From Siphonodentalium dalli (lineage: Eukaryota; Mollusca; Scaphopoda; Gadilida; Siphonodentaliidae): a DNA stretch of 64,000 nt. Position 1 is the first letter of the stretch. Every line of letters starts with the position of its first letter. The translations under genes and the position numbers were made by a program. The notes beneath the pieces are model-generated. The model worked only from the letters and a program-made list of their open reading frames with translations. It ran no database searches and had not been told where the DNA came from. The stretch lies in contig CP136061.1 in NCBI GenBank assembly GCA_032622095.1, forward strand, positions 39,437,797-39,501,796, written 5' to 3'. This document shows positions 36,311 through 50,100 of the stretch, one piece after another.

Positions 36311-37090
36311 TCGGATGAGGGATATGGTCTGTAGGGTGTGGCAAAGGATTTAGTCATACAAAGAGTAAATTCCAAGATGGCCGCTGGCAGCCATATTTTT
36401 CAACGAATTATGGTCAAAATAGGAGGCTCCCATCTAGAGGTCACCCCGAAGATCCATATGAAGTTTGGTGATGATAGGATGAGAGATGTGGTCTGTAGGG
36501 TGTGGCAAAGGATTTAGTCATACAAAGAGTAAATTCCAAGATGGCCGCTGGCAGCCATATTTTTCAACGAATTATGGTCAAAATAGGAGGCTCCCATCTA
36601 GAGGTCACCCCGAAGATCCATATGAAGTTTGGTGATGATAGGATGAGAGATGTGGACTGTAGGGTGCTGCAAAGGATTTAGTCATACAAAGAGTTAATTC
36701 CAAGATGGCCACTGGGGACAATATTTTTCAACGAATTATGGTCAAAAGAGGAGACTACCATCTAGATTCACCTAAAGTTTGGCGATGATCATATGAGGGA
36801 TGTGGTCTGTAAGGTGCATAATGCCAAACCTGTCAAATCACAATATCTAAATCTTTTAATTCTCGCAATTTAAAAAAAAAAAACGGAACTTTGATATGCA
36901 TGTCTCAAAATTTCAAAAAAGTCTGAAAAGGTGGATAACTCCACAAAGTTGGACGGACCTCATAATCACAAGTGAACATGTCCCCATGATACTAAAGTTT
37001 AAAAAAAATTCACTGAAATACAAGCTCAGACAAAGTTGCGTCCCCTGATGGACGGACGGACGGACAGATAGATGGACGGTACGACAAGCC
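36311..37090 (+). mobile_element. Core-repeat element with GGAC microsatellite (pearl-like)
   Basis: Three 164-bp direct units (gtctgtagggtgtggcaaag, aagatggccgctggcagcca, ggaggctcccatctagaggt) plus a shortened fourth, then about 200 bp, then a (GGAC)n run at 37051-37080. Tandem cores followed by a short GACGG-type microsatellite is the layout reported for bivalve pearl/CvA elements. The assignment is by layout only. Confidence 0.6.
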
Positions 37091-37324
37091 GATTCCTATA
37101 AACAGGGTACAAAAAAAAGATATAATGCTATTTATACCCTGATTTAAATGGGGTATAAAAAAATAAGATATAATGCTATTTAAACTAGATTTATTCTCAT
37201 TTTGTATATTCTATAAATTTTTTAACTGACATAACATGGTGTATCACAGGTATATGAACAACGTACACAGGTCAACCCACCGCGGGATACAAATGACGAT
37301 GCCTTCTATGTATGACCAAGCCAG

Positions 37325-37745
37325 CAAATAGTGTGTCTGTCATTTGCAGAATGAGGTCCCCAGACAGTGAATTTAGTGACGCTATCCCGCATGTTGGGCT
37401 AGGATCACCAAATTCACCCTCCTGGGAACCTCATTCTGCTTAGGCCTCAACTGCTATGGAAGACCTAGGATCAGATTGAAGTTCCCAGTTGGTGATGTTC
37501 ACCCATTAGTCACCTCGATTGTGCATTTTATCTTATGAAAATTAGGGGATATAGAAACTGAACAGAAGGGAAAAAGTAACTAAAACCAATGTTAATTTGA
37601 GACTATAGATACTTCCCAGAAGATGAGGCCTGAGCAGAATGAGGTCCCCAGATTGTGAATTTGTTTATGCTAGCCCACAGTTGCGGGGTAGCATCACTAA
37701 ATTCACCCTCTGGGGGACATCATTCTGCAAATGACAGACACACTA
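37325..37745. mobile_element. Family E element E4
   Basis: Inverted ends caaatagtgtgtctgtcatt, two terminal hairpin halves and the standard interior (gatgttcacccattagtcac, gagactatagatacttccc). About 420 bp. Probably a full-length copy. Confidence 0.75.
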
Positions 37746-38213
37746 TTTGCATACTTGTGTATGACATGCAGGGATGCAATGGGAAGATCTTGATTAAACC
37801 CACCTCCTGATACAAATGATGCTTCCTACATATAACATGCAGGGATCTAGAGGGAACATTCAAGAAAAATTCAGATTTGTTGTTTCTATTAAATGTTTTA
37901 AATTTCATACCATAAATGGGATATATATATTCTATTCAAACGTCACATAATTTCTAGTCAAAACATTAACTATTGTAACAAATTTCTAGTTTTTTCACAC
38001 TTAAATTCTAACTTTTGTCATTCAGACCCTAAAATTAGAAAACTTTTGAAACTTATGATCACCACTGGAGGAAGGGAGGGGTGGGGAAATTGTGTCCCTG
38101 TTGACACATCTTCGCTTTGTATTTGTATAGCATATCTGGCAACAATGAAGTAACACAATGTGATTATATAATAAGCAATTGATGCCATGTGAGTTGTAAA
38201 ATCCATCATTGGA
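37746..38213. other. No gene recognised
   Basis: AT-rich sequence. A short repeated phrase (acatgcagggat) is seen at 37769 and 37848. No coding signal. Confidence 0.4.
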
Positions 38214-38643
38214 ATCAAGTCTGAGTTTAGTGTGCCTGTCATTTGCAGAATGAGGTCTCCAGAGGGTGAAATTAGTGACACTATCCCACATACAGGGCTG
38301 GCACTAAATTCACCCTCTGGGAGTTCTGCTTAGGCCTTATCTTCTCTGGAAAGTTTCTTTATTATAAAATTTCTACAGAAACATCTTCACATAGATTCTA
38401 TTTCTTTTTTAGTTTAGTTTCTCTATATCCCCATATTGGCAGACGACACATTGCATAATCGAGTTTCCCAATGGGTGAACATTCACCATTTGGGAACTTC
38501 AATCTGATGTCTCCCATAGCAGATGAGGTACCCAAAGGGTGAATTTGGTGATGTCAGCCCACTGTGTGGGATAGCAACACTAAATTCACCCTCTGGAGAC
38601 CTCATTTTGCAAATGGCGTGCACACTAAACTCAGACTTGATTG
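38214..38643. mobile_element. Family E element E5
   Basis: Ends tcaagtctgagtttagtgtg and complement enclose two hairpin halves and an interior shared with E3 (cttctctggaaagtttcttt). The outer arm sequence differs from E1, E4 and E7. Confidence 0.72.
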
Positions 38644-38894
38644 AAATAACATTGTTGGAACACAAGTTGTGAGACAATGTTGATTTCCCTCCATATGCAG
38701 ACTTGAAATTTGTCCCCACTAAAACAGTATGAAAAGATTTTTTGGAGATACCACTTATGTCAACACTGATGTTGGTGCCAAATAAATAATTATAGTACGA
38801 TTGGCACCACAAGTATGACAGCGTGAACATTGCTTATGAAGTGAAATATGACAAAACCTGATTATTATAAAAGGAACACTATGATATTATTTAA

Positions 38895-39148
38895 CCCTTT
38901 CATGACTGGAGCTTCCTGAAATTTTCTGAAAACCTTGTGCCAATGCATTCTCTTATATCTGAGAATCTCCCATAGGCAGCTTCGCATATATAAAAGCATA
39001 CATTGGCCTAACAATATTTACCTTGACCTTGTAAGCCAGTGCATTCTCTTATATATGTGAGGCTGCCTATGGAAGACTTGCATATATAGGAGAATGCACT
39101 GGCACAGGTTCTTTAATGCTGCACAGCACAGCTCCAGTCATGAAAGGG
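38895..39148. mobile_element. Family C MITE copy C1 (TTAA target)
   Basis: CCCTTTCATGACTGGAGC ... GCTCCAGTCATGAAAGGG between TTAA 38891-38894 and 39149-39152. Holds two diverged versions of the A/B hairpin (gtgccaatgcattctcttat; gccagtgcattctcttatat). Confidence 0.85.
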
Positions 39149-39291
39149 TTAACAGGCGAATCAATGTGAATCATGATAAAATTTGACACAAATTTATAAA
39201 ATTATTAGATGTCTTGAGGTAACACTGAACCTGAACAGCAATCTACATCTCAGAATTCTCCTGCACCAGGTATCATTTCCAAATGTATATA

Positions 39292-39751
39292 TGTGACCCG
39301 CCATATCAAATCCAGTCGTAAGTCGGGATTTTTTTTACCCTGTGCCAATGCATTTCTCTTATATATGCGAGTCGACCATAGGTCGCCTCGCATATATAAG
39401 AGAATGTATTGGCCTAACAATTTTTTATCATGTTTTTTAAATAAATGTTTCTTACAATTTTTAGGACATAAAATAAAAAATATCCATTACCCTAGAGGGA
39501 GCCCCACACATATATAGAAGCATATAGAAGAGTGTCGTCTGCTCATGTTTGTCTGGGGCTCTGTATGGGTGAAATTATAAAATTGTTAAAGAATACAAGA
39601 ACAAATTATTAAAATTGTAAAAAATTGTTAGGCCAATGCATTCTCTTATATATGCGAGGCGACCTATGGTCGACTCGCATATATAAGAGAATGCATTGGC
39701 ACAGGGTAAAAAAATCCCGACTTACGACTGGATTTGATATTGCGGGTCACA
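39292..39751. mobile_element. Family A MITE copy A4
   Basis: TGTGACCCGCCATATCAAAT ends with TA at 39290-39291 and 39752-39753. Body nearly identical to A3. The next 130 bp are also the same as the A3 right flank. Confidence 0.82.
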
Positions 39752-39990
39752 TATACCAGTGATTGATCAATAAAATGACTATATCATAGAACAATAATTA
39801 AATGACTCCGGCATTTATAAGACTGGATTGTTAGCCATGTGTGGTTTCTATCACTTTGACTGACTACTTAGTAATCGCTAACCCATCATTTGATTCTCAA
39901 TACAGAATATCTGATGAATTCTTTAACTAACTTTTGGGTAATCGCTAACCCAGCATTTGATTCTCAACAGAGAAAATCTGATGATGTATT
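39752..39990. repeat. A3/A4 shared flank and direct duplication
   Basis: 39754-39885 matches 24937-25068. Then taatcgctaacccatcattt plus gattctcaa and atctgatga recur at about 39871 and 39940. Confidence 0.7.
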
Positions 39991-40076
39991 CAGGGTCACA
40001 GACTGATTTTTAGGAAACCTATTTTGAATTTTATGCAGACTCTAAAGTGGTTGAGTCAAAAAAATTCACATGTTAA

Positions 40077-40468
40077 CCCTTTACCCAACAGAAGGGCCCT
40101 GTGCCAATGCATTCTCTTATATATGCGAGTCGACCATAGGTCGCCTCGCATATATAAGAGAATGCATTGGCTTAATACATTAAAAATTATAAAATTGTTA
40201 AAGAATGTAAGAAAAAATGGTAAAAAGTGTTAAAAAAAGATTTTTTTTAGGCCAATGCATTCTCTTATATATGCGAGGCGACCTATGGTCGACTCGCATA
40301 TATAAGAGAATGCATTGGCACAGGGCATAACTGTAACTATCACAATGTGGTCAAGGAGCCGGTTCCAATGATATCCATATTTGTATGGTTTTATTGAGAC
40401 AGACCCAAGATATTTTAGGCTGTTGAAGCTTTATTTGGCCGGTTTTGGCCGGTTTGTTGGGTAAAGGG
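40077..40468 (-). mobile_element. Family B MITE copy B5
   Basis: TTAA at 40073-40076 and 40469-40472. Both ends intact, two hairpins. Very close to B4 in sequence. Confidence 0.88.
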
Positions 40469-40484
40469 TTAAAGGTGTACAAGC

Positions 40485-40655
40485 AGTGTGTCTGTCATTT
40501 GCAGACAATCTGAACCCAGGTCTCCCATAGCATTTGAGGCCTAACCAGAATGAGCTCCCCAGAGAGTAAATTTGGTGATGCTAGCCCACTGTATGGGATA
40601 GCATCACTAAACTCACCCTCTGGGGGACCTTATTCTGCAAATGACAGACACAAGC
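40485..40655. mobile_element. Family E element E6, short
   Basis: tgtgtctgtcatttgcaga ... tctgcaaatgacagacaca enclose a single hairpin (gatgctagcccactgtatgg, gatagcatcact). The interior present in E4 and E7 is missing. Confidence 0.68.
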
Positions 40656-41013
40656 TTCGTTCATCTGACTGTAGCTTGTTAAATATGTAAACAAAAATTC
40701 TACCAATTTAATCTAGATAATTTTTGATAATTTAGATGGACACCAAAAATTACAGCACTAATATTTGCAATAAAAATGACTATGTATACATGTGGTTTAT
40801 ATGTTATGTGGTTTCTAACAATCCTTTCCCAGTGAGACAGACAATAGCGATGTCAAAATAGACTTAATAAAAAAATATGTCATTTTACTGGCGATTTGGA
40901 ATCCTGAATACATGAGTTTTCCCCAAAGATTTGAAACTGGACACGATTGTGTGAACTCCCAAAGACATGATTACCACATTTACTGACCCACTAAGAATGT
41001 AAGACTATAATAG

Positions 41014-41123
41014 TTATTTTAGACTGGCGACGGCTAATTCAGCGGCCTCCTGGAATGTTGATCCAAACTTAATTGGAAGGTTACTCTCTCTCAAAATTCT
41101 CTTTGCTTCATCAACGTTGGTCC
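41014..41123 (-). CDS. SUCLG2: SUCLG2 terminal exon i (coding part)
   Basis: The acceptor is ctccatttcag, preceded by a pyrimidine-rich tract, before GGACC. The exon encodes [18 protein letters not shown] and an alanine-rich helix ending VASLK, then TAA at 41014-41016. A family C MITE ends 29 bp upstream of the exon on the transcript side. A minus-strand ATTAAA at 40707-40712, about 300 bp past the stop, is a possible polyadenylation hexamer; this is weak evidence. Confidence 0.93.
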
Positions 41124-44100
41124 CTGAAATGGAGAAGAGAAGAAAACTTTAACTCTTTCATGACAGGAGCTGTGCTGTGCAGCATTAAAGATCCCATAGG
41201 GAACCCTGCATATATAAGAGAATGTACTGGCTTACAAGATCAAGGTAAATATTGTTAGGCCAATGTATTCTATTATATATAAATAGGCTCCCTATGGGAG
41301 ATTCGCATATATAAGGGAATACATTGGCACAGTATTTTCGCAAAACTTCACAAAGCTCCAGTCATGGAAAGGTTAAAGGCTGACATATTCAAAACCTCAA
41401 ATTACATTATATTTATCATGTTCTATATCATCTATCTATTTATGTCACATGACACCCCTATAATATAATTCAACGAGAGGCCGATCACGATCGGCAGATG
41501 TTTAACCCATACCTTGGCGATAGCGATTAGCTATTTTTATAAATTTTATAAATCCTTACACCAACCTTTTCATGAGTGCAAAAGTTTCAACAATTCACAC
41601 TTTATATAGTGATCGTGTGAAAAATATTTAGTTATCACATTGTGTCAACAGGATTGGTGGAGGATGTTAATATTTTAAAGCAAATAAACCAAATGACCCT
41701 CACTATGCAGGTTAGGGGTGTGTTATCGTCAACTATGCCAAGAACTATAAACATAATCAATGGAAATATTTGAGTTATCAAATCGGATAGAATGGGGTTA
41801 ATCTTACCCAAACTAATGAACTGATAAACACAAAATAGTCTATGAAAAGCATGTCATTGGATTTAGAACCCCATACAATAAGTCAGTCTCAAGAATACCA
41901 GCACCATTAATATTATCCTGGAGCCCAAATGCAATTGAGGGAATTTCAAAATAAGACATTTCCTCTAATGATGAATATTCAATTGGTGATGTATTGAAAC
42001 CCTTACTGAACCTGGCTCAAAGTGAAAGGGATAATATTATATCTGTCTATCGCATAATATGTGTCTATGGAATGGTTTAATTTTAATCCCAAATCCAGGC
42101 AAATCAAAAGTGGATCACCATCAACCTGGACATAACATAGGAGAATGATTAAATGAAAAGCATCAAAACCATATGATGTGTGGAGAGGGTTAATCATTTT
42201 CAATGACATCATGTTATGGAACTAAGGAATGTGTGGATAAATTTTTGTCTAAGATAAGACAACAGTGTTTGTAAAGAACAATGTCTGTAAAACAACACTA
42301 CAAAGTAACAATGGACTATTCCAATTTATTATTTTAGAATAGGTGTCATATAGTGTGTGCATATAGCTAATGTAATAAACCTGTTTCAACAAAGGGGTTA
42401 ACTTCATATTGCACAGAAAGCAGAACTCCACCAGAGAGTGAGTAATCAATCAGTTTGACATAATTATGATAACAAGTCCAGCCAGCCAGTGGTACCACTA
42501 TCATGCTTTATAGCATGTAGTATCTAATGTCATAGTGATAATTAACTCATTTCAATAACACACATTGCTGTGGGATATATGTTCTCTTCAAATTCCCAGC
42601 AGTAATTACTTGAATTATAAAGGGTCATAACACTGTTAAAATATATCGGATCAAACCCATATTCGAACTCGATCTGTATTTAGGGGTGATAAATTCATAT
42701 ACCAAATTTTGTGTTGATCAGATGAAAAATGTTTTGAGTCATAGCAGCTTGGGTGAATTCTAAGTAAACATAAGAGTGAAAAGGGTTAATTAAACAATAC
42801 CAAAAACCATACAGATGAAGAACGTGCTAAGAAAAACCTAGGTAAGAAATATGAGGCAGATCAGAAGAAATATGTTCAACTTATTGCATTGGATAGCATG
42901 TGTGTAAAGGGTTAATTATTTTCTAAACTGATCAACCAATCAATACCAAAAACTATACAGGTGAGGGGTGTGTCATCATAAACCTACATATCAAATATGA
43001 ACACAATCGGACAAAAAAATATTTCGGTTAGAGCATCGGATTTAAAAAAAAAATATTTTATTTTCGAAAAAAGGGTCATAACTCCTTTAAAATAAATCGG
43101 ATCAAACCCATATTCGAACTCGATCTGTATTTTTGGCTGTGAAACTCACATACCAAATTTGGTTCCAATCAGATAAAAAATGTTTGAGTTATGGCAGAAT
43201 GCGTGAATTCTAAGTTGAAAAAGTGCCATAACTCTGTAACAAAATCTCGGATCAAACCCAAATTCGAACTCGATCTGTATTTTGGCCTTCGATTGGATAG
43301 AAAATGTTTGAGTTATCGCATTACTCGTAAAGTGTCTACGGACAGACAGACAGACAGACGGACAGACAGACAGACATACAGACAGACAGACAGACAGACG
43401 GACGAACGACGAGTGGTCAATCCGGGCAACGACACTATGTTTACCATACTATGGTATGGGTAAACATAAAAAGCCATTACATATTTCCTTATCTCTCACT
43501 AGTTACATATCACTTGGCATCGCGCCAACAAAATGACGGCGTGTCTTTACATTGATTCAGGCTCATTAATACTATTTCAAAAAGACACCCATGACACCAA
43601 TAACAAAATGATTGCTTTGTCCAACTTTGTAGCACTAATGAAAATAGACATAAAAACTTTTATTGGCAAATTGCGTCTCAGCCAACACAGTAAATGTATG
43701 CATTTTGCAGCTTCTTTTAAGGGTTTTGATTTGTTAAAAAGGCATAAAGCTCTAGTTTTTTTCATGTGATATACAATATCTTCAACTCGTTATGATGGGG
43801 TATAAGATTTTATTTGATAATTCACAATTCGTCTACGACTCGTTATGAATCAAATTTATCAAACTTGTTTCATAAAATCTTATATCCCAACATAACATTG
43901 GAGATCCTCTCTATAATAATACAATTAAATTTTGTCTGTTTTTTTGTCTGTCTGTCAGGGTATGGGCGACCAAACGGCTGGACCATCGGAGCTTAAAATT
44001 TTGTACACAGGGGTCAATTGATCCAGGGCGTGTCCTGGGATAGGTGCCATTGACTTCAGGTGTCTTAAAAGGGCACTAATAATTAACTTAACTAAATAGT

Positions 44101-47100
44101 TAATTATATAAACAAAAGGAGACCAAATGGCTGGACTCTCAGAGCTGAAAATTTGTACACAGGGGTCAATTGACCTGGGGAGTATCAAGGGGTAGTTGCC
44201 GTTGACATCAGATGTATAAGGACCTGGTAGCTGGAAATTGGTATGAAGGATTAAATTGACAGGGATTACCATTGGAGAGGTGCTGTTGACCCTAAAGGGG
44301 AACTTAAAAATTATATTATCATATATGATCAATAAAGAGCGTTCCTTAACAGCCTAGACAATATGTAGGAAAATTGGCACACAGGGGTCACCTGACCAGT
44401 GGAATACCATGAGATAGACGCCTTTGTTCTCAGATGACTTAAAGTTGGACTAATAAATGATATTCACATAGATGATCAATGAAGAATGTTTATTATCAGC
44501 TCAGAAGATAAGATAGAAAATTGGCACACAGAGGTAATTTGACAAAGGGATTGTCATGAGATAATTAGTTACCTTCAAGCCTGACAACCACAGGTAGTTG
44601 AAGCTGCATAGACTGACATGCGTTAGTGATTCCTTTAGCTATAGTGGCACAATCCACGATTCCTCCAAAGATGTTCACCAGAATAGATTTAACCTGTAAA
44701 CCAAGATATATATCAACAATATTTCCAACTTCATTTAAAGTAAATATTTCATGCTGATTAGACTCAAAACTCATGCTAATGTTGGGATGCATGAAAGAGT
44801 TTTTAAGATTCTGAAATAATTTGCAGTTAGCCTTGAAATGCTCTTCACTGAGCATAAACATCAGGATTTGCCAAATTGGCCAATATAAATTTTTTTTTTT
44901 TTTCGAAAATGGCCTAAGAAAATTTAATTTGGCCAAACTTTTTGGCTTAAAAGTTCCAGGCTTATTAGTCAGCAATCACCTCTAATGATATCACACCAGA
45001 TCTCAGTAAAACCCTTACATTCATCGATAATTAATCAGTAGTTGCACAAGTACTAAGTACTTTCACTTATTTTTTGTTGGCTTATGTAATAAAATCCAGT
45101 TAGCATTCTCGTTAAGTCGTCAACAAAATCTCAAACACATGACATGATATTTACACCTGCAGTGCCGATACAAATTTCCGTAGAGCCCGCCGAGGTGACT
45201 GCACTTCTAATATTTGATATTAAGTCGTAAGTCGGGATATTTTTACCCTGTGCAAATGCATTCTCTTATATATGCGAGTCGACCATAGGTCGCCTCGCAT
45301 ATATAAGAGAATGCATTGGCCTAACAATTTTTTACAATTTTAATAATTTTTTCTTGTATTCTTTAACAATTTTATAATTTCACCCATACAGAGCCCCAGA
45401 CAAACATGAGCAGACGACACTCTTCTATATAAGTGTGGGGCTCCCTGCAGGGTAATGGATGTTTTTTTATTTTATGTCCTAAAAATTGTCAAAAACATTT
45501 ATTTAAAAAAAATGATAACAAATTGTTAGGCCAATGCATTCTCTTATATATGCGAGGCGACCTATGGTCGACTCGCATATATAAAAGAATGCATTGGCAC
45601 AGGGTAAAAATATCCCGACTTACGACTGGATTTGATATTGGGGGTTTGGAGGTGACAATTAGTAATGATGGACCCAAGAATTTACAAACCCACAAAAAAC
45701 TCATAAACAGCTGAACCACTGATACCAACAAAATTAAAGCCTTTTGCATTAATTAAGTTTAAAGAATCATCGGGGCTTGATTTCCATGTTCTAAGTGTAA
45801 GCGCTTTAATTATGTATACAAATAATATGGAACTCAGGTCACAAGATCCTCTATTTCTTTATGGTAACCTTCTAACAGCCATATGTAAGTTATTGAACTT
45901 ATTATCTCCTCCAATAAATAGAACCATTACTGTCATCTGCTCATATTTCCTGAACATCCCTTCAGATGAATAATAGACCACTCGAATGTATACTCTTAAA
46001 ACTGAATGGGAGAATCCATGTAGCATAGAAAATTTAAAAGATGCCCTGTACGATTTAATACCTCTAAATTACTATTTCTGCAGCTTCAATGGCAAAAAAT
46101 ATTTGATTTGAGTCAAGGAACCCACCTTTTTTAAAATCTATTTATTTTCTACACATCAAATTCACTCACAAACTCTTATTAAGGCATCTACGCCTGTATG
46201 TATATAATTCCGGTGGAATTTTAGCGAGGCTGACACTGATCTTTAGAGGGTGGGTTCCTCGGTTAAAATAAAATATTTGAATCATACCTGGTCATCGCTG
46301 TTGAGCAGTTTGAAGGCATGGAACACCTGCTGTTCGGTTACTCCTCCTCCGACATCGAGGAAGTTTGCTGGGCTTCCTTTATGTAGCTTTATGATGTCCA
46401 TCGTCGCCATGGCCAGACCAGCACCATTGACTAAAATCAAATCAAAGGTTTCGTGTCTAAAGATGCTCTATCTCCAAGTCTGGATATATAATAATGGGAT
46501 GGGAATATAATAAACATGTGCCTTCAAATAAAGTTTTGAAGAAATTTCTACCTGAGAGAGGTGCTGGAAAGAGATAGAAATAGTATGTCTGTCATTTGCA
46601 GAATGAGGTCCCCAGAGGGTGAATTAAGTGACGTTATCGCTACCGCTATAGGAGACCTGGGATCAGATTGGAGTTTCCCAGTTGAAGTTGGTGATTTCAC
46701 CGTTAGTCACCTCGATTATGCATTTTATCTTCAGAAAATTATGGAATATAGAAACTGAACAGAAGGGAAAAAGTAAGTAAAAACAATGTTAATTTGAGAC
46801 TATAGATACTTCCCAGAAATGGGGCCAAAGCAGAATGAGGTCCCCAGAGGGTGAATGTAGTGAAACTAGCCCACAGTGCAGGAGAGCATCACTAAATTCA
46901 CCCTCTGGGGACCTAATTCTGCAATTGACAGACACTATTTCAAGGATTATCTATCTCTTCCCAGCACCTCTCTCAGATAGAAATTTCTTCAAAACTTGAT
47001 TTGAAGGCACGTATGCATTGCATTATTATATTCCCATCCCATTATTATTCCAAAAAGACATAACAGAAAACATCCAGTGCTATATATATTTCTCAAGGTT

Positions 47101-50100
47101 CCCATTACATAACATACACAAATCACACTGAACAGCATGATGTTATAAAAATGGTTACTTATTCTATTCCAGTCTGTAGAAATATTTCCTCGTGACAGAG
47201 GCTGTTGACTGATATCCCAGAATCCATTCAGAAAGTTCAGGAAAGAGATATAGCATCTATAATGGATGTGAACCTCAAATAATAATTATATGTCCGATAG
47301 AGTGAATATTAACCCTTTTATGACTAGAGCTTCCTCAAATTTTCCGAAAACCCTGTGCTAATGCATTGTCTTATGGAGCCCATAGCCCATAGGGAGACTC
47401 GCATATACATGTATAAGAGAATACATTGTCCTAACAATATTTACCTTGACCTTGTAAGCCAGTTAATTCTCTTATAAATGTGAGGCTCCCTATGGGGACT
47501 CGCATAGAAGAGAATGCACTGGCACAGGATCTTTAATACTGCACCAGCACAGATCCCATCATGAAAGGGTTAAAACATACTTTACAATGAGTTTTCAACC
47601 AAAGTTGCCAACATATGCTCCAAGAATATTAAATGAATTACTAATCCCCCAAAAAAATGCATATGACTTGGTGTTCTGAGGAGATAAATGATGGATATCT
47701 AGTGTTTTGGAGTGGATATAGAAATTATCTCAAGTCAGGAACCAGCCTAGAGGGCGAATTGGGAGACACCTTCTCCCTAAAATGTGCCACGTCTCCCTAT
47801 TTTTGTCCCAGGGAGAAGTGACTTCTCTATCATATACCAGCATATTGTTAGGGTGTAAATTGAACTTCAACCATTATTACTTCTCCTTGATAACAGTTCA
47901 CTTCTCCGCAATAACCAAACAGGAAGAAATGACTTCTCCCAATTTGAAACCTTTCAGCTGGCCCCTGTCTTGAGTGAGGGACAGAATTTGTTTTGTTTTT
48001 CAAGCATAATTTCTAAAGAAAAAGTAACTATGCTTGCATACGGGTGAAGTCTTTGATGAAGTATACATTTTTCTTCCTATTTTATTAACAGACAAAAATA
48101 CATAATCATTCAGATGAACTCATAATTGTCAAGTTGAGTATACAAAATTTCCCCATCCATTCCTATATAATGCAGACTACACTCTGACATGCATACATTG
48201 ACACCCTATATTCCAATAGTCCAATCCATTCCTATATAATATAATTCAGACTACATTCTGACATACATACCTAGACAACCTATATTCCCATCCATTCCTA
48301 TATAATTCAAGTTCTTTTCAGCCGCCATTAACTCCCGTGGATCAGATTCAGATATGTCTTCCATTGCGAAGATCTCCTTTTGTCTAAATGCTGCATTGTC
48401 ATCAAAATTAATCTTGGCATCAAAACAAACAACTGGAAAAGAAAGGGATATTTTAAAGTTTACAGTTGTGCACTATGTTGAGAAAAATGAACATGACTTT
48501 GTGGCATCCATCTTGTGCCTCCATACTAGTACAATAAGGGAGCCGATGGTCAATATCATATTGAACCTTGTTTCGAATCAGCCAGTAGCCGGTGCATGCC
48601 TTATTACAATCTCTACCAGAGCACACCAGTCATACTTCCTTTCTGACTCTTGTCACCGGCTGGGTAATAGTCTGTGTTTCTATATTTAGCGTGGGATTTT
48701 CCAGGCAAAATGGCGAAAACCGACCACCCCAAAGTCTAATTTCTTTTGTGCTTTGAGAACAATTCCTGCACTAAAAATTTAATGACAGAATGGAGAATTA
48801 GAGCAGTAGTTTTGTTGATGATTTTCACAAGCTACTCATCAAAATTGCAGAAAATTGGAACTCTTTGTGTTTGACTTGCCTTGCATGTTGTCGTGACAAT
48901 GTTGTCCATCTGCGTTTAGACATTTGTGTTGATAAAATAATCAGAGACACTGTCATGAAAGGGATAATAACCGAGGCGATATATAAAGTTTAATGTTTAA
49001 CCCACTGGGAGCCTCACACAGATGAAAGCATGCACTACGGAGTGTCGTCTGCTGAAGTCTGTGTGGGGCTCTCTATGGGTCATGAAAGGGTTAATTAGTC
49101 ATTATATTGAACACCTCGAATATCAATGTCAGAAAAGAATAATGTCCAATGGCGACCTTTCACCTATAGCTATGAGATCTGGCCCTTGACAATTAGCGGT
49201 TGGTGCACAACATGACCACTCTCATACTAGAACAAGAAGTTGACTCAATGCGATATGTTAATACCCATTGTTCATGTAGTTTTCAACAATAGGGCACATA
49301 AATACTTTTCTGGGAAAGATAATTAACCAGTTACCAATTGATCAAATGTTAGGCACAGTTTGTCACTTATGTATGCTTGTTGACGTTACCTAAGTGAACC
49401 AACTACTGAAAATGTAACACACCGTGAGAGTGGCGACAAGTATTACGCATGCGTCATTCATATTTCATCATCACTTCTGTGCATAATCCATAACAATGTG
49501 TCCATGACAAGGACATATTGGATATTCAAAAATAATAAAATCGAGGGTCGGTGTCAACACATAAATCACATCTGCAATATCGACATTGACTTGAATATTC
49601 TCAGGATCCTATAGTTACTAGGTAGTGAAACCTTTTTCAAAATATGTTACATTGGACTTTAATATTTAATAAACAGTAGAAATTGATCATAGGAACAACA
49701 AAAATAAGCTTGAATACTGGAGCTGAAACAAGGTTTTTCACCTTCAAAATATAACATACTGAATTTGATATAGTTGGGAAATAGCTGGTAGCCTGGTAGA
49801 TAATGTTACAGACTTAATTTATCAGGAAAATATGTATCATTCCATCTACATTCTGAGGCTAAAACAAAACTGCCTACTCCATGCTTCTGAAGTCTGAAGC
49901 AAAATCAAAATCTTCCACCACTCTTAAAAGTACACAATCCGATTCGATGGTCCCCATATCATCAGATTCCAACAACAACATTTCTTGAAATGACACTTCA
50001 GTTATCAGAATTGATTAATTGCCAAAAAATAATGTTAACCACTGTCAACTATCGTAGAAAATTGCCCAAAAAGTGTTATATATTATTTATACCATAATTG

